Shown here: positions 47,097 through 54,162 of the stretch, in pieces
Layout: each line of letters begins with the position of its first letter
How positions within the stretch are numbered: the stretch's first letter is position 1
From: DASUSH01 sp036375215
GTDB lineage: Bacteria; Actinomycetota; Thermoleophilia; Solirubrobacterales; 70-9
Direction of reading: 5' to 3'
Assembly: GCA_036375215.1 (NCBI GenBank)
Contig: DASUSH010000052.1
Location: forward strand, 1-54,162
Length of the DNA stretch: 54,162 bases
Position numbers and translations under genes: made by a program
Notes under the pieces: model-generated
What the model saw: the letters and a program-made list of their open reading frames with translations, nothing else
What the model was told of the DNA's origin: nothing
The model's database searches: none

Positions 47097-48002
47097 ATGC
47101 GCTTGCTGGTCACAGGGGCGACCGGGTTCGTCGGCGGCAGGCTCGCCCGTCGCCTCCTCGACGAGGGCCACGAGGTCCGCTGCCTGGTCCGCGACCGCGA
47201 CCGCGACCGCGCCCGCGAGCTCGAGCGGGCCGGATGCGAGCTCCACGAGGGCGACGTGCTCGAGTCGGACAGCCTCGACGGTGCCGGCGAGGGGATCGAT
47301 CTCGCCTACTACCTGGTCCACTCGATGGGCCGCGGCGGCGACGCCGGGTTCGCCGAGCGCGAGCAGCGCGCGGCGCGCAACTTCGCGGCGGCGATGCGCG
47401 ATGGGGGCGTCGGCCGCGTCGTCTACCTCGGCGGCCTCGGCGACGAGCCCAGCTCCGAGCATCTGCGAAGCCGCGCGCAGACCGCCGAGATCCTCGCCGC
47501 CGAGGGACCGCCGCTGACCTACTTCCGGGCGGCGATGGTGGTCGGCTCGGGCAGCGAGTCCTACCGCACGCTCCGCTCCCTGGTCGAGCGGCTGCCGGTG
47601 ATGATCGCCCCCGCCTGGCTGCAGACGCCGACGCAGCCGGTCGCCGTCGACGACGTGATCGCCTATCTCGCCGCCGCCCCGGAGGTCGAGGCGTCGAAGG
47701 GACACGAGGTCCAGCTCGGCGGCCCCGACGTCCTCTCCTACGGCGAGATGCTCGACGGGATGGCCGAGGCGCTCGGGAAGAGCCCGCGGCCGCGGGTGCC
47801 GGTCCCCCTCCTCACGCCGTGGCTCTCCTCGCTCTGGATCGGGCTGGTCACCCCGGTCGACGCCGGCGTCGCCCGTCCGCTCATCGAGGGGCTGCGCTCG
47901 GAGACCGTGGTGACCGACCCCTCCGGGATGGCGCTCTTCGACGTCGAGCCGGTCGGGTTTGACGTGGCGCTGCGGCGCGCCCTCGCGGAGGACGAGGGCT
48001 AG
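47097..48002 (+). CDS. NAD(P)-binding (atypical SDR) protein, paralogue A
   Basis: 301 aa. N-terminal LLVTGATGFVGGRLARRLLD (GxxGxxG), then GDVLESDSLDGAGEGIDLAY, LTYFRAAMVVGSGSESYRTL and TVVTDPSGMALFDVEPVGFD. This resembles the NmrA/TDR-like atypical SDR group; the active-site tyrosine motif is not evident, so it may be a redox sensor or an isomerase-like enzyme. Clearly related to the gene at 49335-50306. Confidence 0.85.
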   Translation: MRLLVTGATGFVGGRLARRLLDEGHEVRCLVRDRDRDRARELERAGCELHEGDVLESDSLDGAGEGIDLAYYLVHSMGRGGDAGFAEREQRAARNFAAAMRDGGVGRVVYLGGLGDEPSSEHLRSRAQTAEILAAEGPPLTYFRAAMVVGSGSESYRTLRSLVERLPVMIAPAWLQTPTQPVAVDDVIAYLAAAPEVEASKGHEVQLGGPDVLSYGEMLDGMAEALGKSPRPRVPVPLLTPWLSSLWIGLVTPVDAGVARPLIEGLRSETVVTDPSGMALFDVEPVGFDVALRRALAEDEG

Positions 48003-48102
48003 CGAGAGCGACCTCGGCGACGTAAGAACCGGCGCGCGGCGGGCGCCAACGGGGCATCCAGAAACCAGCACGAGTTCGTGCTCCGGACACAGGAGTCCCA
48101 AG

Positions 48103-48825
48103 ATGAGATCAGCAACCGCACTCCGCCATTGGTCGAGTCGCGCCGCCCTCGCCGTGGCGGCATTCGTCGCGGTGGCGGCGGTCGCGCTCGGCCTCGGCGC
48201 CGGCGACGACCACGTCGCCTCCGCCGGCGAGCAGGCGACCCCGCAGCATTCGCACGAAGCGCTCGCGTCGGCGGCGATCCACACCAAGGCCGGCCACGCC
48301 TTCCAGGACGAGATGCGAAAGCTCTGGGAGGACCACGTCACATGGACCCGCCTCGCGATCGTCTCGTTCGTCGACGATCTCGACGATCTCGATCCGACGG
48401 TCGCCCGCCTGATCCGCAACCAGAGCGACATCGGCAATGCGATCCGGCCGTTCTACGGCAAGCAGGCGGCGGCCCGACTGACCGCCCTGCTCGAGGGCCA
48501 CATCAACGGGGCCGTCGAGCTGCTGACCGCGGCCAAGGCCGGGGATCAGGCGGGCGTCGAGCGGGAGAGCGCCGAGTGGTACCGGAACGGCAACCAGATC
48601 GCCGACTTCCTCAGCGCCGCCAACCGAGACAACTGGCCGCGCAAGACGATGCGCTCGATGATGAAGAAGCATCTCGACGACACGCTGCTCGAGGCGACGC
48701 AGCGTCTCCAGGGAGACCACGTGGCCGAGGTCCGCACCTACGACCACATCCACGACCACATCCTGAAGATGGCCGACGCGCTCAGCAGCGGGATCATCGC
48801 CCAGTTCCCCGAGAAGTTCGAGTAG
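48103..48825 (+). CDS. Secreted helical protein of unknown function
   Basis: 240 aa from ATG 48103 with AGGAG upstream. Signal peptide about 1-40 (AALAVAAFVAVAAVALGLGA). The mature part is helical and His-rich near its start (TPQHSHEALASAAIHTKAGH) with LWEDHVTWTRLAIVSFVDDL, NQSDIGNAIRPFYGKQAAAR, and the end TYDHIHDHILKMADALSSGI. It looks like a conserved extracytoplasmic family I know only as hypothetical; the histidines could bind metal. Ends in a UUCG hairpin. Confidence 0.8.
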   Translation: MRSATALRHWSSRAALAVAAFVAVAAVALGLGAGDDHVASAGEQATPQHSHEALASAAIHTKAGHAFQDEMRKLWEDHVTWTRLAIVSFVDDLDDLDPTVARLIRNQSDIGNAIRPFYGKQAAARLTALLEGHINGAVELLTAAKAGDQAGVERESAEWYRNGNQIADFLSAANRDNWPRKTMRSMMKKHLDDTLLEATQRLQGDHVAEVRTYDHIHDHILKMADALSSGIIAQFPEKFE

Positions 48826-48839
48826 CCCCCCGGCGAGCC

Positions 48840-48869
48840 CCGCCCGTCCCGGTTCGCCGGGGCGGGCGG
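48840..48869 (+). terminator. UUCG-loop terminator after the secreted helical protein
   Basis: 13-bp stem (48840-48852 with 48857-48869) closed by TTCG; one U-G pair in the plus-strand RNA. Same architecture as the terminator at 45609. Confidence 0.75.
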
Positions 48870-48891
48870 ACGCCGGCGGTCGTCCGACGGC

Positions 48892-49338
48892 CTAGCCCTC
48901 GAGCAGCTCCTTCAGCCGGGCGAGCGTCTTCTCGGCCTCCTTCCTCGCGGGCGAGCGCACCAGCAGGCGGCCGGCGACCGAGCCGAGGAACCCGGCCGGG
49001 AAGTCGAACTCGTTCTCGTAGCGCACCTTCGAGCCCTCCCCCGCCGCGTCGATCCGGTAGGAGACGCGGGCCCCCGAGCCGGCCGGGCCCTTGCCCTCCC
49101 AGTCGGCGGCGCTCGGCGCGTCGGCGCGCGTGACGGTCCAGGTCACCTTGAACGACTTGCCCGCGAGCGCCATCTTCTGCTCGAAGCTGTCGCCCACCGT
49201 GAGGGGCGGATCGGGTGCGCCTGAGACCTCGCGGTGGATCGTCACCCAGTCGCCGAGGCGGCCCGGGTCCATCATCACCTCGTAGACCTCCTCCGGCGGG
49301 ACGGCGATCTCGATCTCGGCGCTGACCGCGTCGCTCAC
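48892..49338 (-). CDS. SRPBCC (START/Bet v1-like) family protein
   Basis: 148 aa. Starts IEIAVPPEEVYEVMMDPGRL, then WVTIHREVSG and later RYENEFDFPAGFLGSVAGRL, typical of polyketide cyclase/CoxG-like lipid- or hydrophobic-ligand-binding proteins. GTG start overlaps the stop of the NAD(P)-binding gene (GTGA), so it is the last gene of a minus-strand unit. Confidence 0.85.
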   Translation of the reverse strand: MSDAVSAEIEIAVPPEEVYEVMMDPGRLGDWVTIHREVSGAPDPPLTVGDSFEQKMALAGKSFKVTWTVTRADAPSAADWEGKGPAGSGARVSYRIDAAGEGSKVRYENEFDFPAGFLGSVAGRLLVRSPARKEAEKTLARLKELLEG

Positions 49339-50306
49339 GAGCGGGCCTCGTCCTCGGCCTCCTCCATCGCGCGGTGGATCACGACGGAGAGCCGCTCGGG
49401 CCGGACGTCGAATAGCGCCATGCCGGAGGGGTCGGTGACGACGGTGTCGCCGGGAAGCCCCAGCGCGATCGCGCTCGCGACCTGGTCGTTGCCCGTGGTG
49501 ACCGCGCCCGCGGCGGCGGCGACGGCGCGCGGCGTCGCGGCCGCGTCGAGGACGGCGTCGAACGCCTTCCGCTTGGCGAGGCGGCGCTTCGGGTTGTGGC
49601 CCATCTCCCGCGACATCGCGTCGACGATGTCGAGGTGGGTGAGGAGGTCGGGGCCGCCGATCTGGATCTCGCGGCCGGCGGACTCGGGGACCTCGATCGC
49701 GCCGGTCAGGTAGGCGACCGTCTCGCGGATGCCGATCGGCTGCGTCTTCGAGCTCAGCCAGTCCGGGGTGGGGAGCGCCGGCAGGCGCTGGACGATCGAG
49801 CGCAGCAGCTCGTAGGACTCGCTGCCCGCGCCGACGATCATCGCGGCCCGGAAGTAGGTGAGCGGCGGGCCGGTCTCCTCGAGCGCGATCGCGACGTCGT
49901 GGCGGCTGCGCAGGTGGGCGGAGATCCCCGGTCGCCCGCGGCCGTGGGTCGGGTCGTCGTCGCCACCCAGCCCGCCGAGGTAGATCACCCGCTCGACGCC
50001 CGCCGCGCTCGCCGCGGCGCCGAACCGCCGCGCCGCCAGCCGCTCCTGCTCGGCCCAGTCGTCGACCCGGCCCATCATGTGGACCAGGAAGTAGGCGACC
50101 TGGACGCCGTGAAGCGCGCGCTCGAGCGCGCCGTCGTCCTCGGTGACGTCGCCGACGACGAGCTCGCAGCCCTCCTCGCGCAGCTCGGCCGCGGCCTCGC
50201 TGTCGGCCGAACGGACCAGGCAGCGGACCTCGAGGCCGTGCTCGAGCAGCTCGGGGGCGAGGGCGCGACCGACGAAGCCGGTCGCGCCGGCGACCAGGAC
50301 GCGCAT
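49335..50306 (-). CDS. NAD(P)-binding (atypical SDR) protein, paralogue B
   Basis: 323 aa from ATG 50306. VLVAGATGFVGRALAPELLE, then GDVTEDDGALERALHGVQVA, LTYFRAAMIVGAGSESYELL and TVVTDPSGMALFDVRPERLS, matching paralogue A (47097) over its whole length. TGATG overlap with the gene before and GTGA with the SRPBCC gene after show a coupled operon. Function unknown. Confidence 0.85.
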   Translation of the reverse strand: MRVLVAGATGFVGRALAPELLEHGLEVRCLVRSADSEAAAELREEGCELVVGDVTEDDGALERALHGVQVAYFLVHMMGRVDDWAEQERLAARRFGAAASAAGVERVIYLGGLGGDDDPTHGRGRPGISAHLRSRHDVAIALEETGPPLTYFRAAMIVGAGSESYELLRSIVQRLPALPTPDWLSSKTQPIGIRETVAYLTGAIEVPESAGREIQIGGPDLLTHLDIVDAMSREMGHNPKRRLAKRKAFDAVLDAAATPRAVAAAAGAVTTGNDQVASAIALGLPGDTVVTDPSGMALFDVRPERLSVVIHRAMEEAEDEARS

Positions 50307-50932
50307 CAGCCCGCGCCCCCGGGGGCCTCGATCTCGGCGCGCAGCGAGCCGATCCGCAAGGGCGGCAGGTCGAGGCGGGCGAGTGAGCGGAGGAAGCCGT
50401 AGGTCACGAGGCGGTGGATGCGGACCTGGGTCTGCCCGTAGAGCCAAGCGCCGAAACGGGCAAAGCGACCACGGCCGCGGATGAAGGGATAGAAGTTCTG
50501 GACCGAGACGCTCAGGTGGAGGCGCCCCGGTTCCTCCAGCTTACGGACCTCGATCCGCAGGAAGCCCTGGCCGCGGCCCTCGTGGGCGACGAGCAGGCCG
50601 CGGTCGATGCGCCAGGTGACGCTCCCCTCCTCCGGCTCCGCCTCGTACTCGGGGGCGTGGAAGCGCAGCAGCGGCAGCCGCCGCGTGAGCAGGACCACGG
50701 TCCGGGAGTCGGGCGCGTAGACGACCCTGATCAGGCCCAGCGAGACCTTGCTCAGGTAGGCCCAGTAGGCGCGCGCGAGGCGCTCCAGGTACTCGCGGCG
50801 CCAGAGCTCGGCGAGCACGCTCGCGGGCAGGGTCGCGGTCGCCGCCTGGGTGGACTGGACCGCGCCGTCGGGTGCGACCGGCGTGCGGTCCTTCTCGGGG
50901 AGCACCTCGACCTGGACGAGCGTTTCCGGCAT
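50306..50932 (-). CDS. Conserved hypothetical protein
   Basis: 208 aa from ATG 50932 (GTG 50935 possible). No recognised domain. Visible parts are an N-terminal charged lead, a helical stretch LAELWRREYLERLARAYWAY, and a beta-rich core (VTWRIDRGLLVAHEGRGQGF; LHLSVSVQNFYPFIRGRGRF) ending in a helix HRLVTYGFLRSLARL. Hydrophobic but no clear membrane segment. Coupled to paralogue B, so likely functions with it and the SRPBCC protein. Confidence 0.7.
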   Translation of the reverse strand: MPETLVQVEVLPEKDRTPVAPDGAVQSTQAATATLPASVLAELWRREYLERLARAYWAYLSKVSLGLIRVVYAPDSRTVVLLTRRLPLLRFHAPEYEAEPEEGSVTWRIDRGLLVAHEGRGQGFLRIEVRKLEEPGRLHLSVSVQNFYPFIRGRGRFARFGAWLYGQTQVRIHRLVTYGFLRSLARLDLPPLRIGSLRAEIEAPGGAG

Positions 50933-50955
50933 CACGGCTTTCTACCCGATGGGTT

Positions 50956-53127
50956 CTACAGCGAGGTCGCCGACTCGGCGGCGCGGGAGAGGTGGCGCTC
51001 GATCAGCTCGGCGTGGACGCTTCGGGGGTTCTCGGGGTCGCGCCGGCGGCGCGTCCACGTGCCCGAGGAGTCGAGGTCCCAGGCGTTCGTGTTGTCGGCG
51101 AGCGAGCGATCGAGCACGTCGAGGATCTCGCCGCGGGCGCGCCCGTCCTCGACCGGGACGACGAGCTCGACCCGGTTGTAGAGGTTGCGAGGCATGAGGT
51201 CGGCGGAGCCGATGTAGACGCGGGGCTCCTCGCCCGGGCGCTCGAACGCGTAGATCCGGGAGTGCTCGAGGAAGCGGCCGACGACCGAGCTGACCTCGAT
51301 CGTCTCGGAGACGCCCTCCACCCCGGGCCGCAGCGCGCAGATGCCGCGCACGTTCAGCTCGATCGGGACGCCGGCGCGCGAGGCCCGGTAGAGCGCCCGG
51401 ATCGCGGCCGCGTCGAGCAGCGAGTTCATCTTCATCCGGATCCGGGCCGGGTTCTCGGGGGTGTGGGCCTCGATCGTACGGTCGATCTGGTCGATGATGC
51501 CCTCGTAGAGGTTGAAGGGCGCGACCAGCGCCTTGCGGTAGCGCCGCGGTCGCGAGTACCCGGTCAGGTAGTTGAACATCTCGGCGATGTCCTGGCCGAG
51601 CTCCGGGTCGGCGGTGAACAGCCCCATGTCCGTGTAGAGGCGCGCCGTCTTCGGGTTGTAGTTGCCGGTGCCGACGTGGATGTAGTGGCGCACCCCGTCG
51701 CCCTCGCGGCGGGCGACGAGCACGCATTTCACGTGGGTCTTCAGCGCCGGGATCCCGTAGACGACGTGGACGCCCGCCTCCTCCAGCTTCTTCGCCCAGC
51801 CGATGTTCGCCGACTCGTCGAAGCGCGCCTTGAGCTCGACCAGGCAGACCGCCTGCTTGCCGCGCTCGGAGGCGTCGATCAGGGACGGCACGAGCGGCGA
51901 GTCGGCGCTCGTGCGGTACACGGTCTGCTTGATCGCGAGCACGTCGGGGTCGGCGGTCGCCTGCTTCACGAACGGGACGACCGAGGTCGCGAACGAGTCG
52001 TACGGATGGTGGACGAGGAGGTCGCCCTCGCGCATCGCCGCCATCACGTCGGCCTCGCGGCCGTCCTCCCCCTGAAGGCGCGGCTTCGTGGTCCCGGCGA
52101 AGGACGGGTAGCGGAGCTCGCCGAAGCCGTGCACGTCGGCGATGTCGAAGAGGTCGGAGAGGTCGAGCAGCCCGCCCGCCTCGTAGACCTGGTCCTCCTC
52201 GATCCGCAGCGCCTCGACCAGCTGTGCCCGCAGGCGCTCGTCCATCCCGGCCTCGACCTCGAGCCGGATCACCTCGCCGAAGCGACGGCGGCGGATCTCG
52301 TCCTCCACCGCCTGGAGCAGGTCGTCCGCCTCGTCGGAGACGTCGTAGTCGGTGTCGCGAGTGACCCGGAAGAGCGCGTGGCGGACGACCTCCATGCCCG
52401 GGAAGAGCGCGGGCAGGTTCGCCGCGATCACGTCCTCGAGCGGGACGAACGTGGTCCCGTCGCCGAGCGGCAGGAAGCGCCGCAGGAGCTCCTTCGGGAC
52501 CTTCACCCGGGCGAGGACCTCGGTGCCCTGATCGGGGTCGCGCAGGACCACGGCGAGGCTGAGCGAGAGGTTGGAGATGTACGGGAATGGCCGGCCGAGT
52601 CCGATCACGAGCGGGGTGAGGGCGGGGAAGATCTGGCGCTCGAAGAGGGACTCGAGCTCCGCGCGCTCCTCCGCGGACGCGGAGTCCGCGGAGATCAGGC
52701 GGATGCCGTGTTCGGCCAGCGCGGGCCGCAGGTCGCGCTCGACGCAGCGCTCGAGCCGGGCGCGGAGCCCGATCGCGCGCTCGTGGATCGCCTCGATCTG
52801 TTCGGCCGCGCTCATCCCGTCGGCGCCGCGCGCCTCGAGCGACGCATCGACCTGGTCGTGCAGCCCGGCCACGCGGACCATGAAGAACTCGTCGAGGTTG
52901 TTCTCGTAGATCGCCGCGAACTTGACCCGCTCGAGCAGGGGCACCGACGGGTCCTCGGCGAGCTGCAGGACGCGGTCGTTGAAGTCGAGCCAGGAGAGCT
53001 CGCGGTTGAAGAAGAGCGCCGGGTCCTCGAGCTCGGGCGTCGCGGCGGAGTCGTGGTCCGCCCGGGCCTTCTCGCGCTCGGCGTCCTCGATCGCCGGGGA
53101 CACCGGCTGCTGAGGGAGGGAGCTCAC
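50956..53127 (-). CDS. ppk1: Polyphosphate kinase 1
   Basis: 723 aa. N-terminal FFNRELSWLDFNDRVLQLAE and ENNLDEFFMVRVAGL, head domain, then the catalytic core with H465 (ALKTHVKCVL, the phosphohistidine) and the second HKD-like site H622 (RFLEHSRIYAF); GNYNPKTARLYTDMGLFTAD is also conserved. Makes long-chain polyphosphate from ATP. Polyphosphate fits the stress theme. Ends 23 bp before the hypothetical gene start, so it is possibly the first gene of that unit. Confidence 0.95.
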   Translation of the reverse strand: MSSLPQQPVSPAIEDAEREKARADHDSAATPELEDPALFFNRELSWLDFNDRVLQLAEDPSVPLLERVKFAAIYENNLDEFFMVRVAGLHDQVDASLEARGADGMSAAEQIEAIHERAIGLRARLERCVERDLRPALAEHGIRLISADSASAEERAELESLFERQIFPALTPLVIGLGRPFPYISNLSLSLAVVLRDPDQGTEVLARVKVPKELLRRFLPLGDGTTFVPLEDVIAANLPALFPGMEVVRHALFRVTRDTDYDVSDEADDLLQAVEDEIRRRRFGEVIRLEVEAGMDERLRAQLVEALRIEEDQVYEAGGLLDLSDLFDIADVHGFGELRYPSFAGTTKPRLQGEDGREADVMAAMREGDLLVHHPYDSFATSVVPFVKQATADPDVLAIKQTVYRTSADSPLVPSLIDASERGKQAVCLVELKARFDESANIGWAKKLEEAGVHVVYGIPALKTHVKCVLVARREGDGVRHYIHVGTGNYNPKTARLYTDMGLFTADPELGQDIAEMFNYLTGYSRPRRYRKALVAPFNLYEGIIDQIDRTIEAHTPENPARIRMKMNSLLDAAAIRALYRASRAGVPIELNVRGICALRPGVEGVSETIEVSSVVGRFLEHSRIYAFERPGEEPRVYIGSADLMPRNLYNRVELVVPVEDGRARGEILDVLDRSLADNTNAWDLDSSGTWTRRRRDPENPRSVHAELIERHLSRAAESATSL

Positions 53128-53260
53128 CCGCCCATTATGGAAGGTGCGCGCGTAAAGGGGTCGTTACTTCTTGACCTTGATCTCGAACTTGTCGGCGACG
53201 GTCTCGTTGCCGGCGGCGTCGGGTCGCGGTCGCGGTCGCCTTCGCGGTCGACCTCTCCTT

Positions 53261-54162
53261 CTACTTCAGCGCCTTCTCGACGAGGTCCGCGGCCCTGTTC
53301 TTGAACTCGAGCTTGAGCTTCTCCGTGTCGCCGGCCTCGAGGTCGATCTCGTCGGCGCCCTTCAGGTCGAACTTCTCCCTCGACTTGACCTTGCCGTTGT
53401 CCTTGTACTTCTCCGGGACCTTGATCGTGCCCTCGCCGTCGACCGTGCAGGCCTCGTCGCAAGAGACCTCGACCTTGACCTTCTTGTCGCTGTCCTGCTT
53501 CTCGTCGCCGCCGGTATCGAGCTGAGGCGCCCTGGTGTCGGGGGGCGGCGTGCTCCCGCCGCCGCCGCCACCACCGCCGCCGCCACCGCCACCGCCACCG
53601 CCGCCAGTGCCGCCGGTGCCCGGATCGGGCGGCGGGGGCGGCGGCGGCTCGGCCTTCGACGCGATCGTCTGGCAGGCGCTGAACTCCGACGTGTCGTTGG
53701 TCGTCAGGTCCGTCGCCGTGGCCGTCACCTGCTGGCCTACCGTCGACGGTGGGACTGTGGCTGCGATGGTCGCCGCACCTGATACGTCGGTCGTCACGTC
53801 CACGAAACCGAGGAATGTCCTGCCCTCGCCGTTGCCGGCGGTGTCGCAGGCGGCATTGGAGAAGAACTCCACGCGGAAGCTCCTCGACGCGGTCGTGGAG
53901 AGCGTCCCCTGGACGGTCGTATCGATCGAGTTCGTCTGCGTTCCGGTGAGGACGGGGAAGTTCTGGAGCCTGTTTGGACCGGTGTCCGAGTCGCCCGCCC
54001 CATCGTTGGCGCTGACCCCATCGCCGTCGAGATCGATCCCCAGGTCCCCCGCGGCGGTGCCGTTGCTGAAGATCGAGTTGCCGAGGACGCGGTTGCCGGT
54101 GCCGAGGACCATTACGCCGTCGTCCCCGTTGTGAGCGATCGTGTTACCGGCGTCCGCCGCGG
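53261..54162 (-). CDS. Large repeat-rich secreted protein, C-terminal part (broken 3' end)
   Basis: Runs off the right edge. Visible part: beta-helix-like repeats (NTIAHNGDDGVMVLGTGNRV, LGNSIFSNGTAAGDLGIDLD), a domain with FRVEFFSNAACDTAGNGEGR and TIAATVPPSTVGQQVTATAT, a Pro run and an 18-residue Gly run, then a charged C-terminal domain (KKVKVEVSCDEACTVDGEGT). This layout is typical of large surface proteins of soil actinobacteria. Translation stops at TAG 53261-53263, but family-like sequence (STAKATATAT, then DAAGNETVADKFEIKVKK in another frame) continues to 53164. So the gene has lost its normal end through a stop plus a one-base shift, or the assembly is wrong here. Confidence 0.75.
   Translation of the reverse strand, partial: AADAGNTIAHNGDDGVMVLGTGNRVLGNSIFSNGTAAGDLGIDLDGDGVSANDGAGDSDTGPNRLQNFPVLTGTQTNSIDTTVQGTLSTTASRSFRVEFFSNAACDTAGNGEGRTFLGFVDVTTDVSGAATIAATVPPSTVGQQVTATATDLTTNDTSEFSACQTIASKAEPPPPPPPDPGTGGTGGGGGGGGGGGGGGGGGSTPPPDTRAPQLDTGGDEKQDSDKKVKVEVSCDEACTVDGEGTIKVPEKYKDNGKVKSREKFDLKGADEIDLEAGDTEKLKLEFKNRAADLVEKALK

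Noticed and set aside
50872..53304. 810-codon plus-strand frame opposite ppk1
   Set aside because: Antisense shadow of a gene with intact catalytic motifs; no recognisable protein features.
53535..53640. CCG/CCA-rich stretch as a regulatory microsatellite
   Set aside because: It simply encodes the Gly and Pro runs of the surface protein; no evidence of length variation within one sequence.

Overview
This 54 kb window is very GC-rich and densely coded, and it reads like an actinobacterium. The clues are an F420-dependent LLM-class oxidoreductase, UdgX, DUF4235, a PucR regulator, a LysRS fused to an MprF-type lysyltransferase, a SigB/SigF-type sigma factor and many GTG/TTG starts. The mix (Lys/Arg-rich tails, CydAB, many SigB-type stress genes) suggests a soil lineage near Thermoleophilia/Solirubrobacterales, but that placement is an impression and not a computed result. 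No rRNA, tRNA, CRISPR array, intact transposase or prophage was seen.

Layout. 1-7.5 kb: a polyamine-type cluster, with a class-III aminotransferase, a PucR regulator and a saccharopine-dehydrogenase-like protein on the minus strand facing potA-potD-potB-potC on the plus strand. 7.5-17.2 kb: stress and DNA genes (Arg/Lys-rich protein, decayed cysteine hydrolase, topoisomerase IB, CsbD, a GAF/PAS/SpoIIE phosphatase, YihY, DUF4235, a DJ-1/PfpI protein, a LigD-type phosphoesterase joined to a degenerate ligase domain, a SigB-type sigma factor, a Crp/Fnr regulator). 17.2-20.4 kb: a compact cluster of HemK-like methyltransferase, YbdK-type carboxylate-amine ligase, CDGSH protein, haem-oxygenase-like iron enzyme and Zn ribbon. 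20.6-24.5 kb: small stress protein, cupin, MarR, DMT transporter, APC permease. 24.5-31.4 kb: LysRS-lysyltransferase fusion, Zn alcohol dehydrogenase, RpoD-family sigma factor, GT9. 31.4-35 kb: PEP-repeat ORF, UdgX and DUF72 operon, divergent from an F420 oxidoreductase and a ferritin-like protein with a basic tail. 35-38 kb: cytochrome bd genes plus a small membrane ORF. 38-42 kb: sulfotransferase, then a DUF6328-STAS-ALDH-SnoaL operon. 42-45.6 kb: lipoprotein, histidine kinase, response regulator and PepSY protein sharing 11-bp-period direct repeats. 45.6-53.1 kb: photolyase, two paralogous NAD(P)-binding proteins, secreted helical protein, SRPBCC protein, Ppk1. 53.2 kb to the end: a partial repeat-rich secreted protein with a damaged 3' end.

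The unifying signal is a recurring promoter pattern, GTTT-N15/16-GGGTA, the form recognised by SigB/SigF-family sigma factors. About a dozen copies sit in front of genes here, several only 10-14 nt from the start codon. One pair is divergent and shares a perfect palindrome as overlapping -35 regions. The window also encodes a SigB-like factor, a SpoIIE phosphatase and a STAS anti-anti-sigma protein, so it appears to be rich in a general stress regulon. Other notable points are a LysRS-MprF fusion in the reverse of the mycobacterial LysX domain order with a repeat-derived linker, a LigD phosphoesterase joined to an apparently dead ligase, dispersed GGGGTCAGACCCC palindromes, several decayed gene remnants, and a long strand-specific hairpin after the cyd operon.
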